From Gossypium raimondii (lineage: Eukaryota > Streptophyta > Magnoliopsida > Malvales > Malvaceae): DNA of 64,000 nucleotides. The notes beneath the pieces are model-generated. The model worked only from the letters and a program-made list of their open reading frames with translations. It was not told where the DNA came from and made no database searches. Location: the NCBI RefSeq assembly GCF_025698545.1, contig NC_068570.1, forward strand, positions 57,245,924 through 57,309,923. Direction: 5' to 3'. The translations under genes were made by a program, and so were the position numbers. Below are positions 12,902-25,793 of this stretch, one piece after another; position 1 is the first letter of the stretch, and every line of letters starts with the position of its first letter.

Positions 12902-15540
12902 AGCCTATTTCTATCTAAGTTTGGCATATCGATCCTTTGGATTGTTAATGTCATAGTGAAAAAATTCTTGCTGATTTTGTTTCACTTTCAACACCGATTG
13001 GAGGACCGTGAACTCGCTGCTCTATCACGTGCATTAGAGCTTTTTAGATAAATTCTTCTGTGGCGCAAAATTCATGGCATCTTTTAACAAAAACCTGTTT
13101 CATTTGAAATTTTGAATGCTGTGGGGAGAATATAAGATTGCTTTGAAGCAATATTGCCATTTTTATTAAGGTATGTTCTGGTGACAAATTCATGAAGGTT
13201 ACAAATCCATTTCTCAACAAGCTTTCGTTCTAGCTCGTTTAGAGATGCTTGAACTGAACATTGATAATGATAAGATTAGTATTTGAACTGTGATGGTTTT
13301 TTGTCAGGTTTATGACCAGGTCTAAGTGCCTCGCTCTTGCTTTAGCTTTTACGATGTTTTGCAAGCTTAATAAATTTTTGCCGATTAGAGGTGTTTATTC
13401 CATTTATGTGTGAATGTCAGGTACAGGCCTGTGTCCAACACTCTAATTTTTTTTCTGAATTTTTTTTTAGTGACCGTTTATCTTTTGAATATGATTGAGG
13501 TTTACTAAAGGTATTATTTTTCAATTTAGCCTTGTGTTGTGTCCATATTGAAAACATTTTCTTGATTTCTTAGGTTGCTGCATCTTCTCTGGTTGCATGC
13601 AGCATGGTTAGAAGTTTGAAGGTTGGTCTAGTTATATTACGTTTTGATAACTGTTGTCTGCAAAATATCCTATATATGAATCATACACCACCTTGTTTTT
13701 CAGCAGTGTTTCGATTTAGCTACTAACATGTGTTGAAATCTGTTCTTTACATTTTTCCACTGTACAATTTGAATGGAAGGTGTATATTTAGCAGCGGTCA
13801 GTCAATAGTGTTGACCGACTATTTACAGACTTGTTAATCAAGGCTGATCTGATTTCTTAAGGCTAAAGTATTGGGATTTTATTTATTCTATTTATTGTGA
13901 AGATCGTATTTCCTTGAGTAGTTCAACATAGTTGTATATATATATCCATGTAAATACTTAAGTTAATGGACAAGGAAAAAGAATTCTTATTTTCAACATG
14001 GTATCCGTAGAAATTAGGGTTCTATTATAGTTCGTTGTTGGTCATCATGTTCATGCTTTGGAATAAATATATCTTCGATTTTGTTTATCATATTATTGTA
14101 TTCAATATGCAGGTTAACATGACTGAGAAAGATTACCAAAGAAAAAAGAACCAAGTTCTTATCAAAGATTCATGGTCAGTATGCTCTCTTCCTTTGAGTG
14201 TGTTTGTGTAGTGTACCAGAGGTTCAGGTTCACATGTGCTTGTTACATTCTATATAATACCAGGAAATATCAAGACAATGGCCAAACTCATGTCTGTTAT
14301 TTTCTTTGTGTTTGAGTTAACATGTAATCATTTCTGTTCGTCTTTGTCTTGAAATCTTATCCCCTGAGTTTTGTTCCGATATTTAGGTTGCCTATCGGCT
14401 TTTATTGAGGGAAGACAGAAGGGAAACAATGAGAAGCTAAAGATTACACCTAAAATTTGATTAAGGTTAGGATTTAAGCTCATAGCTCTGCATGGATCAT
14501 TTGATTAACTTGTGAAAACATGCGATCGAAGATGAACTGCAAATTTTAGGATTTAGGCTCATATGCAAGATTGAGAGATGAGATCTTTGCTTGCAGTGTG
14601 CTTAAGTCATAGCCTTTGGCCTGATAGTGTGATTAAAGGTTGGATTTAAGTTCATTGCATCTTGAGCTATGGATGATCGTCCATGGTTCATATACAAAGT
14701 TTGCATATTACCAGTTATTTAATATGTCAAAAATTTCCTTTTCAATGTCACCATTCTGACCTTGATGCTGAAATTTCATTTTTCCTTTTAACAGGTTTTA
14801 TCCAATAATAGTGCCATTGTCCGAATAATTCAATCTGTATTTCTCCTATTCTCCAATGAGACCTTGGTTTAATAGCAATGTCAAGGTTTGGGATCTCAAG
14901 GTCGAGGCTCTGCGAGGGTTCTCTTTCAAATTTATTTTGGTTTAGTCAGTTATTCAGTTTAGTGCTTGTAATGATGGATTCTATTGGAACTGTTGTGACT
15001 TTAAAAAAGATCGGCTTGTGTTCAAGGATGAGTTGAACCATGATCCCAAATTTTGGTTTGATGCCATAGATTGCTGTTTGTGACTTTTCTATTGTTAATG
15101 TGATTTTGTTTGTGGATTTGTCTAACTTTTGGAAACTAATTTATTGTCAATCCTAAGAGTAATTTCGAACAAAAGATTTTATCTACTGAAATATAAAAAA
15201 TTTAAAAATATTAACTTTGTTGATCAGGAAATAATATTTTTTAAATAATAAATATTAATTTTACTCTAGTTTCGCCTTATTTGATAATTTTTTTCTCTAA
15301 TAACTACAGTAGGAATGATGAAATGATGAAATAACTTGATGACTTTATACAAACCGTAAGTGAAAAAATAATTATGTAATTTTTTTAAAAAAATTTAATA
15401 ATAATCATAGGTGAGAAATTGTAGTAAATCTTATTAAATTTGTGTTTAACATTTAGATATGTGGTTTTTGTTTTTTTTATTTAAAGATTACATAAAAACA
15501 TTATAATAATATTAATTATAGTTTAAAAGAAAAAGTATAT
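12902..15540. other. PPR 3' region and unassigned sequence
   Basis: No frame of useful length or recognisable protein was found. Part of 12902-14900 may be 3' untranslated sequence or a non-coding transcript, since it is less AT-rich than the deeper intergenic DNA and has plausible splice-like junctions, but nothing supports a call. Confidence 0.4.
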
Positions 15541-15549
15541 AAATTTTCT

Positions 15550-15960
15550 AATTGAGTTGGTACTCGGTTCCGTCCAAAAGGAAGCTGGTTTCACGATGGC
15601 AAAAGGAATAGTGTAAGATCTAGGTGGAGCTTTGGATTCTTGAATTTAATAAATAATTGGAGAATTTGCTCCATTTTTACACTGAGTCATGGGGTATTCT
15701 AGAAGGAATGTCTCTTCTAATTAAGCGGGGCTACGATAGTGTATTAATTCAGTTTGATTGTCTTGAAACAATTATGAATATCTAGGAGAGTCTTCTGAAG
15801 GGTTCCATTAAAATATTTAAGCAGAGAACTGATCATTAGACACATTTCTAGGGAGGATAATCAGGGAACAAATCATTTGGTCAAATTAGTCCAATATAAA
15901 ACTTATGATAGATGCTTGTTTGAGACCTCCTCGTTGGAGGGGTTAGTTGAGCTTATGTAA
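15550..15960 (+). pseudogene. Relic of a non-LTR-type RNase H domain
   Basis: One frame near 15680-15775 reads TESWGILEGMSLLIKRGYDS and goes on through VLIQFDCLETI. This fits the AELWG...LL...GY..VLIQ.DSLE motif of the RNase H domain (RVT_3 type) of plant LINE-like elements. Further on, IRHISREDNQGTNHLVKL (near 15837) fits the H-I-x-R-E-x-N-x-x-A-D motif that closes the domain. Stop codons fall between the pieces and more than one frame is needed, so it is dead. No intact reverse transcriptase is adjacent. The annotation rests on motif reading by eye. Confidence 0.7.
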
Positions 15961-17440
15961 TTAGTTTATTTATTTTACTTTTTCCCCCCAAAAAATAAAA
16001 TATTTAAGCAACATATAAAAATTAATGATTTTAAATATAATGAAACAATTTTTATATTCGCTATCTATTAATATTTTAACTAACAATATTTTTAAATATT
16101 ACAATGTTTAAGCTCATTTCGATTAGATTGAGTTTTGAAAATTAGACTCTGTTTATTTGATTGAAAAATGACTTCTAGAAAATGATTTCTAGACAAATGA
16201 CTTACTTTTCCGAAAAAATTAATATTTTCGGTGTTTGGATGGATCTGTAAAATATTTTTATTGTTTGATGATTTTTGAAAATATTTCATAAAAGTTGTTT
16301 TCAATTAAACAAATATACATTTGAGATTTATTATAAGTAGTGAATTGATTATGAAGTGATATTAAGGTGAAATTATAGTAAATAATGAATCTTCATGATG
16401 TTAAGGATTAATTTGTAAACTTTGTGAAATTTATAATTGAAACAAGAGAAGTGATATGCATGAAAATTTGTTATTTGAAATAAGATATTATTATGAATTA
16501 TTTTATTAAAGTGCTTATATGGTGAAAAATAAATTACATGGCAATAGGGACTAAACTGAAAAATGTACAAACATTTAAGTGTGAAACAATTTAATATGTG
16601 AATAAAGAAATTATGATAAAAGTTTAATGAATGTGTTATGAGATGATGAAATATGTATAAAGTATTGTAAAAGTGAAATTATGGAAAATATGGAATTTTA
16701 TGATGATAATGACCAAATTGTTAAACTTGAGAAAATACATAAAAATTTGATATGTGAAACAAAATATTGAGATAATTTATGTGATTAAAGTGTAACAGAA
16801 AGAAAATTGATTTAATATGATTAATTAATTAATATTAAACTTTTACGATAAAAAAGGACTAAATTGAAAAATTATGAAAGTTTATAAGAAAATATTTGAT
16901 AAATGAAGAATATAGTAGAGAATGTAACATCCTGGTGCTTTGACCCGATGTTCGGGTCAGGTATGAGAGTGAGTGTTAATGTGAACAAAGTCTTATCAAT
17001 TTAAAAAATATCTTACGGAAAAAATTTAATAAGATATTTTATAGGAATAATGGGGTAATTATATGTTGATTAAAAAATTTTTTATATTGACATTTTAATT
17101 TACTTGAAATAAACATCGAAAAAGGCTAAAAATATTTTTGGGAGCCTAAACTTCAAGGTGAAAAGAATTTTTTTTTAAATTATTGTTCAACGATCAACTT
17201 CCTTTTGGTTTAATTTTATTTTTTAATTTAATAAAATTTAATTATTTAATAATAATTAAATAAAAAATAAAATAGGATGAACATTCTTTGACAAGTTTTG
17301 ATCAATTCTTCCTTAGGATTTACTATTATTATACTTACACATGGCACATTTCTTACTATTTGATCTCACAGGATAATGCCACGTCACCATCCCTCCCAAT
17401 ATAGGGGGAGAGTTAGGTGTTGGTTCCTTTTCCATTTCTG
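15961..17440. other. AT-rich decayed repeats, LTR-like
   Basis: Related segments recur: 'tgaaattatagtaaataatg' near 16370 and 'tgaaattatggaaaatatgg' near 16675, each followed by 'gatgtt/gataa' and a 'gga(t/c)(t/c)aa(a)ttg' phrase. At 16922 the sequence TGTAACATCCTGGTGC followed by GACCCGATGTTCGGGTC (an 8-base inverted pair) resembles the start of a plant gypsy LTR. No terminal pairs were resolved and no gene is present. Confidence 0.4.
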
Positions 17441-17529
17441 TTTTTAGAAAGGATTAGGGTTTTTGATCATTGATTGATTTGTACAAGCATGTGGCTTTTT
17501 TAGCTTTAGATTGAGGCAAAGAATCAAAG

Positions 17530-17649
17530 ATGTTGTGCTTCTTATTGTTCTTGTTCTTGCCTGAATCCATTGCTGTAAAAGCAGAAACAGTGTTTACGGA
17601 AAGCAATATAGAGAAAGAAAGAACCAATTTGGAAACTTCCTTGAGGTAA
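17530..17649 (+). CDS. Possible 39-residue secreted-type peptide
   Basis: An ATG at 17530 opens a 39-codon frame whose first 19 residues (MLCFLLFLFLPESIAVKAE) look like a signal peptide; the rest is Glu/Thr/Asn-rich and ends in TSLR. Upstream are a CACGTC motif near 17380 and a leader-like 'ttagggttttt' at 17454. The minus strand of the same bases also reads as a 38-codon frame just after a good acceptor site (CTTTTACAG), so at most one strand is likely coding. I know no homologue. Low confidence. Confidence 0.2.
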   Translation: MLCFLLFLFLPESIAVKAETVFTESNIEKERTNLETSLR

Positions 17650-18027
17650 ATGATTCTCTCTCCCCCCTGAAAACCAATTTGGTAACATACTTTAAATTTG
17701 CTCTCGAATTTGTAATAGCTTGATGTTTTTGTATTCAAATTAGTGTTATTGTACCCATAAAAAAACACAAACAAAAATGTCCTTTTGATTTTGATATTCA
17801 TACTTTGCTTATATGATTAGGTTCCTTAATCCTCATTGCTTTACTGTGCACCGATTTACCTTTCACCATAATGTCATTTGTGTTGGTTAAATTTATTACA
17901 TTGTTATTGTGTTAATGTAAGATGTAAGGTTCCCTGTTTTAGCTCCTGGAATTGGTATATTAGCTTAGATTTAGTACATTATTACTGTGTTAGCCTGTTG
18001 AGTTTTTGGTATGAGCTGAATTTCATA

Positions 18028-18410
18028 GAGTATTTGAGTAGGAATCTTTGAAAGTTGGTCCAAGCATGGGGTTTAACTTAGTTGTTTATTGTGAGTAGTG
18101 AAATTTATGGACCAAAAAGGTAAATAACCCAAGTCTTTGGAATTTGAGGTTTAACTTAGTTGATCTTGTGAGTAGGAATTTTGAAACTTAATGGACCAAA
18201 AAAGTAAACAAAACTTGGATTTAACTCGGTTGATTCTCGTGAGTAGGAATGTTGAAACTTAGTGGACCAGAAAAGTAAATAAAACGAGTCTTCGGATTTG
18301 GAGTTTAATTTAATAGGTTCCTGTGAGTAAGAATATTGAAATTTAGTGAACCAAAAAATAAATAAAACAAATTTTCAAATTTGGGGTTTAACTTAATTGA
18401 TTCTGGTTGT
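18028..18410 (+). repeat. Minisatellite of about 75-80-base units
   Basis: Four to five degenerate copies carry the ordered phrases 'gagtaggaat', 'ttgaaacttagtggacca', 'aaagtaaataaaac', 'tcttcggattt' and 'tttaacttagttga'. Copies start near 18035, 18085, 18165, 18236 and 18323. The first copy is partial. Confidence 0.75.
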
Positions 18411-18488
18411 TACTTTTAAAATATGATATAAAATCGAAATTCTAGCATATGCTATTAGTAGAAGTATTTACACATGCACATGTATGTA

Positions 18489-18895
18489 GTGGTGAATGCC
18501 TTGTTTGGTAGGGCAACAAATTAGTGTTAAAGTTGTGTTTAGAGTTACTCCATTTGATTTATTAATATGATTATTTGAATACACTCGTATTTCAATTTAC
18601 GTTAATGCTTTATTTGGGAAGGCAACAATGTATTGTAGCAATTGTGTCTAGGTTTAGTCCATTTGATTTACTAATATGATCATTTGAACACACTAGTATT
18701 TCAATTTATATTAATGCCTTATTTGAGAGGGCAACAAAGTATTGTGGCAATTGTGTCTAGGCTTAGCCCATTTAGTTTATTAATATGATTATTTAACACC
18801 CTTGTATTTCAATTTATGGTAGTTGTGTCTAGGTTTAGCCCATTTGGTTTATTATTATGATCATTTGAACATGCTCGTATTTTAATTTACGTTAA
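18489..18895 (+). repeat. Minisatellite of about 115-base units
   Basis: Copies share 'aatgcctta/gtttg', 'gggcaacaaa', 'attgtgtctaggtttag(t/c)ccattt', 'tttattaatatgat' and 'cactcgtatttcaattta'. They begin near 18488, 18605, 18713 and (truncated) 18818. It directly follows another unrelated tandem array, so two tandem arrays lie side by side. Confidence 0.78.
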
Positions 18896-20238
18896 CGTTA
18901 AGTCAAGTGACACGTATATTGAACAAATTCTTAGAAATTGTCGGTTATGGATTAAGAAAAATTTAGATACGAAACGTATTTCTCAAATGATTAATATTAA
19001 ATCGATCGGAAAATTAAGAATATTAAATCGATCGGAAAATTAAGAATAGGATTTTAAAAAATTGAAAGTGGACGAAGTGGTACAATTTTTTTTTCATTTT
19101 CCATACACTTGGTCACAAATAAGACAAGTAGTGTTGTTACTATCACCAGAGAATTCCATTGAAATAAATGCACTTTATGGTTATATTTAGTAATAAAAAA
19201 GGGTATTTACTTTTATAGTTAACCACGTAATTTGACTTAATTATAATTAAGGACCAAAAATGAAGAAATGGTTAAGAATACTTTAACCGTGCAATTAATA
19301 TAGGCTATGTTTTTATTCTAATATGGCAATATGCTGACCTATTATTATGACCTGTTAAACATTTTGACGAAGAATACATTTTTTGTTGAGAGAAACTCAG
19401 CAACTTGGTAAAAATCCATATGGTGTTTGCTTTATTTTGATACTTTCTATTATACTGCAAGTTGCATTCACCTTTTGTTCCTCCCCTTAATTTTATCCTT
19501 TACATTATTTTTCTCTTTTTTTTTCTAATCCCATTTTTGGTGCTTCCTTTAATGGGGGTGGGGGGAGATTTTTTCCTATTTATTTCCATATTTGAAGGGT
19601 CTTGGCCATATATTTCTCTTTTTGTGGAAGGGCCTAATATTGTTGACTTTTCGAAATTCTTATTTCTTCAATTATTATATAGATTGATGGTGAGGCTTTT
19701 AGCGTATACAAATAGACTAAGATTTTTATCACATTTCTATTGAATTTAATGATTAATTTTACTAATTTGTATAAGCATATCTCTAATGGTACATATATAT
19801 CTGTTCCTAATCACCCACACAAGGATTAGTCTAATCAGTAAAGAAACTGATATGTTACTCAAATTCAAGCAGATAAGGGTGTATTTAAAATTTTTAAATT
19901 TTTTATATATTTGGAAAGTAGCAAAATTTATTAAACACTAATAAAAAATACAATGCTTAAAAAATCAGAACAACATAAAATTTCCTTCTTAGTCAAAATT
20001 TAACCTTTTAGGGAGCGCTCTAAGAGTGAATCATGAATGCACCTAAGATTTATATAATTTTATATATGTCAACTCATGATTTTAATATGAAATTTACAAC
20101 TTTAATTGTGCAAGGGATAGATAAATTTCCTTATTTTTCTCCTATGTCTCTTTTTAATACAAATATCGAATATTTTTTCATGTTACCAAACAAGTCCCAA
20201 CATTATGCTTAAAATTTCAGTTACACCCCAATTTTGAT

Positions 20239-20250
20239 TCTATATAAACA
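20239..20250 (+). promoter_or_regulatory. Likely TATA box of the nucleotidyltransferase gene
   Basis: TCTATATAAACA about 440 bases before the ATG. The base run just before the ATG ('ttttttgtttcag') is a strong acceptor site, so a leader intron that ends at 20689 would explain the distance. Confidence 0.45.
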
Positions 20251-20690
20251 TATTTGTGCTTACCAGAGTCATTCTGAAGACGACAAAAAGATTTCAGGGG
20301 TACACACTAGATGTCAAAACCAGTTTGCAACATATGTTTCAACTACGTCTGTGGCTGTTTTTCTTTTCATCTTTGTGCCATCTTTGCACATGCTTCTACT
20401 TTGTCAACACTTCTTGATGTCTTTTTTATCATTTAAACGGAAAAACTTGTCTTTGTTCTTCTGCCATTCTTATGTTCTTTGGCTTTCCTTAAAACCCCTT
20501 TAATTGTCTCATCATCTCTCTCAACACCATGCCATCAGTTTTTTTTCCCTTCAATTTTTCTCTGTAATTTCAAAGTTTTGTGGATGTCGGTTTTCTCTTT
20601 GGTCTGGTTCTGAATTTTGTAGATGGAGCATTTGAAATGGTGAATGTTCCTAGGTTGTTTTAGAGAAAGCTGATCTTTTTTTGTTTCAGA

Positions 20691-23600
20691 ATGGAATATT
20701 TTCAAGAGTGTGTGTCACCTTCTTCCTCTTTGTCTTTGTCTTCTACTTCATCTTCTTCCCCTCTCCCGCACCCTTCATCACCTTCATCTTCTTTATCCTT
20801 CTCTTCTTCTTTCTCTTCATCTAATCCCCATCCATTGTCAATTGACACTGAATTATGGCTGTTGTCTGAGCAAAGAACCCAGGAGATACTTTGTATCATT
20901 CAACCTTCTTTGGTTTCTGAACAAAATCGACAAAATATTATTGCTTACTTTCAGAGGCTAATCAAAGGTTACTATGGAATTGAGGTAAACTTAATTTTCC
21001 TTCATATTTTTAGCCCTGGGTGTGTAAAATGGTCTCATTTCTGTGTGTTGGTGTTCCTTGTATAACTGGACAAATTCTAGAAATTGTTGGTTCTTGCTTT
21101 GTCAAATGCCTTTTTAGGAGTGAAGACTTTTATGTGAACGTTACACCTAGGGAAATTCAATTCCAAAGTTTTCCACATTGAAGCATAATAAACTAGCCTC
21201 TGAAATCGGTGCCTTCATAAAAGATTGCTCTGTCAAATGCCCTTTTAGGAACATCTTTTGGTTTCAATGCTTAATGTTTCTCTTCAAGCTTTTTATTATC
21301 TATGTTTTGTTGCTTGATAGGTATGTGTTGTACCCATTTTAATGCTTAGCAGGAATAGAGATGCCAATGGCTGTGAAACCATGTTATGAGTAAATTTTGC
21401 TGGTTCTTTTATGCAGTGAGCACTGAGCATGTATATACTCTGCTTGTGAGCATGGATATCAAAGTAGTTTACTTGATACTTTAAAAGGCAGAGAGTATCT
21501 GACAAATATTTCTTGTCTCATACAGTTGTAGCCTGACAAGCAACCAAAAGTGAAACCCAAAATCACAGTGATCTTTTAGAAGCATAATAAACTAAGACTT
21601 ATTTTGTTCAGTCTTTTGAATAAGATTTTACTAGCTTCTTAATGCTAATTAGTGTGTATGTTTTATGGTCTGCCATCTTTTAGTAAGAGAAAGGCAGCTT
21701 GCATAGCTTTGGATTCAAGTGCTGGGATCCAATCGTTGTTCTGCCTTGAGGGATTTGATACTGAACCATCTTCTAAGAACTCTTGTATATACACAGGCAT
21801 CAATGTTTTAAAAAATTGTAGTGTGTCTCAAGATTGTTTTTTGGTTGGACATAGTCATATAGCTATTTGTTTCTTTAACTTTTAACACAATTTGGCATCA
21901 GTTCTGGAACCTAATAGGCAGTCCTTTTAGTATCATTCGCGAAGCACATTTGGATTAAAGGTATACACATATGTGCAAGCTTTTTATCAGCCCTGATTAA
22001 TTTTTAAGTTGCTCCAAAGGCACCATGACCTTGTATGGCTTGAGGTGTAAATAGAAAAGTGCAGATCTAAGTGAAGAAAGGTGCATATTCCTATAAAAAT
22101 CTAATAAAGACATGGCAAAAGGTAAAGGAAATGCATAACCACTATAGCTTACGGGTGTTAAAGCAGTTGACTCCTGCCACTTGACCGAGCTCAAGTGGTA
22201 TTGATAAGATTCAAGGTATGAGTTGTAGTAACTTCTATAGGTTCAAAAGAAAATAATCATTGGAGTGGATCAAGGTCAGTTCGTTTCAGTAATTATATAC
22301 CTTTACATTTTTCATTCCATTGCAGTTCTTTTACTGTCCCACACACTTTTCAGGTGTTCCCATTTGGCTCAGTTCCGTTGAAAACCTTCCTTCCTGATGG
22401 AGATATTGATTTGACTGCTCTTAGTCATCAAAATATGGAGGAAAATTTGGCAAGATATATCTGCAGTATCTTACAAGATAACCAGCAGACCTCTGAGGTT
22501 CTAGTACAGGATGTTCAATATATTCGTGCACAGGTATAACTGTTTCTGATTGATTGTATTCTTTTTTTTTTTTTTGTGATACCTTGTAATTCAATTAAAG
22601 ATATAGTTAACTTCCACTTTGTTACTTTGCATCTTTCTTGAATTTGGCACTTATCATTTTTCTTTGCTGTCCAATGGCTGTTTAGTTGCCACCATGATTT
22701 ATGTTGCTTCAATCTTTCAAGTTTGAAAGATGCCCAGAGGTATGAGAAATTTAAGAATGAGATATGTAGGATTGCTCCTCATAGGTTAGCTAGTTAACGT
22801 AAGAGATGACCCCATGCCTTGGATCTAAAACTTGTGTAGTATATTCCATTTATCAGCTTGTTATCGTTTCATGTGTATGAACTAGATAATGGCAGCTGTC
22901 ATCAAGTACATCTAAAGGATTGTGTTTTTCATCTGATTTGTTTCTTTCCTTAACTTTGCTTTTATTGGACATAGCATCGAATCTGCATCCCAATGCTAAT
23001 CGATTAAGGTAGCTCCCTTTATAACTTTCTGTCACGTGTAAAAATTTAAAAGACGTTCCTGTAATGTAAATAACGGAAATTAGGGTAGTAAACGACTAGG
23101 CGCTTAACTGATATTGAATAAATCCGCATAAGTCATATGCTGTTGGACACTTGGCACCAACTTCTACTTGTGCTATTATGCTGATAGTAAATTTTCAGCT
23201 GCATCTTTGTCGTTGTTCCCGTGCAGTTAAATGGTATTTATTGCATATTAGTATTTGTACGTAAGCATCAAATATGGCCTAAAATCATCTTGAGCTCGTT
23301 TTGGTTATTTTGGAATTTGATTTCAGGTTAAAATAGTGAAATGCACTGTGAATGACATACCGGTGGACATCTCTTTCAATCAAACGGCTGGTCTATCTGC
23401 ACTTTGCTTTCTGGAGAAGGTATCATCTAATCCTATCCAACATTGATATGTTTAGAATTTGTTTCCATTCCAAACATTGTAGATGTGGTAATCATAATTT
23501 ATATAATTCACTTGATGCAAAAGATGATTCAAAAGTATAATTCTAAATGGTACATTGTTTCATTTTCCGGCATTAAATTCTAAGTAGTTTGATGATCTTC

Positions 23601-25793
23601 GTTTGGCTTGTGGCGTTTTATCCTTTTTGTTTTCCATATCACTACTAACTGACAGAAGTGAATTTTAGCTTTTCCTCTTTTTTCCCCCTTATATTTCATT
23701 CATTTCTAAATCCTTTAAGATTTTACCGGATTTAAGAGAAATTAATGTTTCTTTAACAATTATGTTTGTTTGTTTGTTTTCATTTAATAGAAATTAATCT
23801 TTGGATTTAGTCTAAAATCTCCCATTTCACCTTTTTCCACACTGTTGCTTAAATTTACTGCTGCAGCTTTGAGGAATCCCCAATCCCATCTCCATCTCTC
23901 TCCATGCATTATTTCCTATAGCAATATCAAGGGTGGCAAGTTTAATTGACACATGACTTCTTTTGAACTGTTTGTTTTTCAGGTTGACCAAATAATTGGA
24001 AAAGATCATCTTTTCAAACGCAGTATTATTTTGATCAAGGCCTGGTGCTATTACGAGAGCCGGATCCTTGGTGCACACCATGGCTTGATTTCTACATATG
24101 CATTAGAAACAATGATTTTATATATCATTAATGTCTTTCATTCATCCTTATTTGGTCCACTAGCGGTAAGTTATTCCCGATTAGCATTTTCCCTTATTGT
24201 CTGCAAAAATTTGAACGATGAGATCTTTCTATAATTTGTTTACAGGTCCTTTATAAGTTTTTGGACTACTATAGCACATTTGATTGGGCAAATTACTGCA
24301 TCAGTTTAACTGGTCCGGTTTTGGTATCTTCCCTTCCAGCAGTTGTGGGTAAGTAGTGCATTATTCTTGGTTCATATAAATCTAATTGGTTCGCTTATCA
24401 TTTCTGTAATCTTTGCAGCTGAGAGTCCGGAAAATGATGGAGATGAACTTCTGCTTAGTAGGGACTTTTTGAATCATTGCAGAGTAGCATATTCTGGTTC
24501 AATGCAACCACTTGAGATTGGGCCCAACGTTTTTCCCGTCAAGTATTTGAACATCATTGATCCTTTGAAAGAAAGCAACAACCTAGGCCGAAGCGTAAGC
24601 AAAGGTATTTCCAAAAAGTGAATAGGGTTTTGATAGTTTTGAATTTTTACCAAAATCATTAAGCATGTGTGTTTTTCCCTTTCAGGTAGTTTCCATCGAA
24701 TTAGATGTGCCCTTTCCTTTGGGGCCCAAAGGCTAAGCGAAATCCTGATGCTACCGGGTGAAAACATGGGTATGGCACTCGAAAAGTTCTTTGTTAATAC
24801 TTTGGATAGGAACGGGAGAGGACAGAGGCCGGATGTACAAATTCCTGTACATGCCTTTGGTACTGGAAAATCTGAAGTTTGTGATCTTAGTGGAGACTAT
24901 AACAGTTACTATAACGGACTACTATATAGCCAATGGTATCATAACTATGCATTGAACCTTCCTTACCATCCAACCGCTTTATCATCGTCATCATCTTCTC
25001 AGACACATAGATACAGTGCGTGGGATGCCTTACGGCGGCTCGTTAGGTGCAAACGCAACAGTTATTACCGTAAGGGCACGAATGTATTTATCCCAAGACC
25101 ACCATACTCTCATCCTAGTGCTCTCCAGTTACCAGCTGCTACATATGGTACGACAAAGTCGAGAGGAACGGGCACTTTTTTCCCCGAGATGGTATGTTGT
25201 TTTCAAATGAGAGATCTACTTGTTTGCTAATTGATGACATGAACTGAAAAATTAAGATGGTTGAATTTTTTTGCAGAACCATCTGTCTTATAGAAAGATG
25301 CAAGCAAACGTCTCTTCTAATCCCGTTCTGGTGCAAAACCCTCTGAAAGAAACTGATCCCACTGGTGACAATGGTGGAAATGGTGACAGTCATGATCTTG
25401 ACCTTTCGACCGAACAATTCCCTCATCTTCCAACCACCGAAAGGACCATGATAACCCATCAATCTATTCCTCCTGCACCAAAGAATCCACAGGCTAAGAA
25501 TCCCTCCCAGTGCTTACCGGTTCTCAAATTTGGTAACATTTATGAGTCTTCATCTCCAACGGACACATATTCCCCTCCACCTGTGCTGACAGAATCCAGG
25601 TTATGCTTGCCTCCAATTGAAAAGCCAAAGGGCTTCAGTGAGTTCGACAGGTAAAGCATCATAGAAAACTCAAGCCATTCATCAATTTTCATTTTTCCCC
25701 TTTGTTAAACTGGTAACCCTGTAGTGCAGGACTATCACAGAACCTTTCCAACTGAAAGATAACAATGATTTCCCTCCTTTAGTAACAATGTGA
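20691..25793 (+). CDS. Plant PAP/OAS1-type nucleotidyltransferase
   Basis: Member of the plant non-canonical poly(A) polymerase-like family (homologues At2g40520 and At3g56320, from memory); substrate not known. Exons are 20691-20984, 22354-22533, 23327-23419, 23983-24165, 24246-24348, 24419-24604, 24686-25191, 25277-25650 and 25730-25793, giving 660 residues. Residues 15-48 are a Ser-rich low-complexity tract. The nucleotidyltransferase core has FGSVPLKTFLPDGDIDLT at 102-119, with Asp115 and Asp117 as metal ligands and Asp172 (PVDISFNQ) as the third, so the site looks intact. The PAP/OAS1 core follows (LIKAWCYYESRILGAHHG, ISTYALETMILYIIN). The C-terminal third is Ser/Pro-rich and likely disordered. 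The apparent stop at 25652 lies inside an intron whose donor is AG|GTAAAG; splicing adds 21 residues that end DFPPLVTM. It converges on the pseudokinase gene. Confidence 0.92.

Larger units (their letters stand above)
17650..20238. other. Intergenic DNA with two minisatellites
   Basis: Apart from the tandem repeats listed separately, this stretch shows no gene. A perfect 29-base tandem pair holding 'attaaatcgatcggaaaatt' lies at about 18987-19045. Positions 19800-20230 are AT-rich upstream sequence of the nucleotidyltransferase gene. Confidence 0.6.

Noticed and set aside
20702-20899. Minus-strand frame rich in Glu/Asp
   Set aside because: It is the antisense of the Ser-rich tract of the nucleotidyltransferase; serine codons TCT and TCC read as Glu and Arg on the other strand.
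25139-25462. Minus-strand open frame over the nucleotidyltransferase gene
   Set aside because: It overlaps coding exons 7 and 8 on the other strand and has no family features, so it is a shadow.
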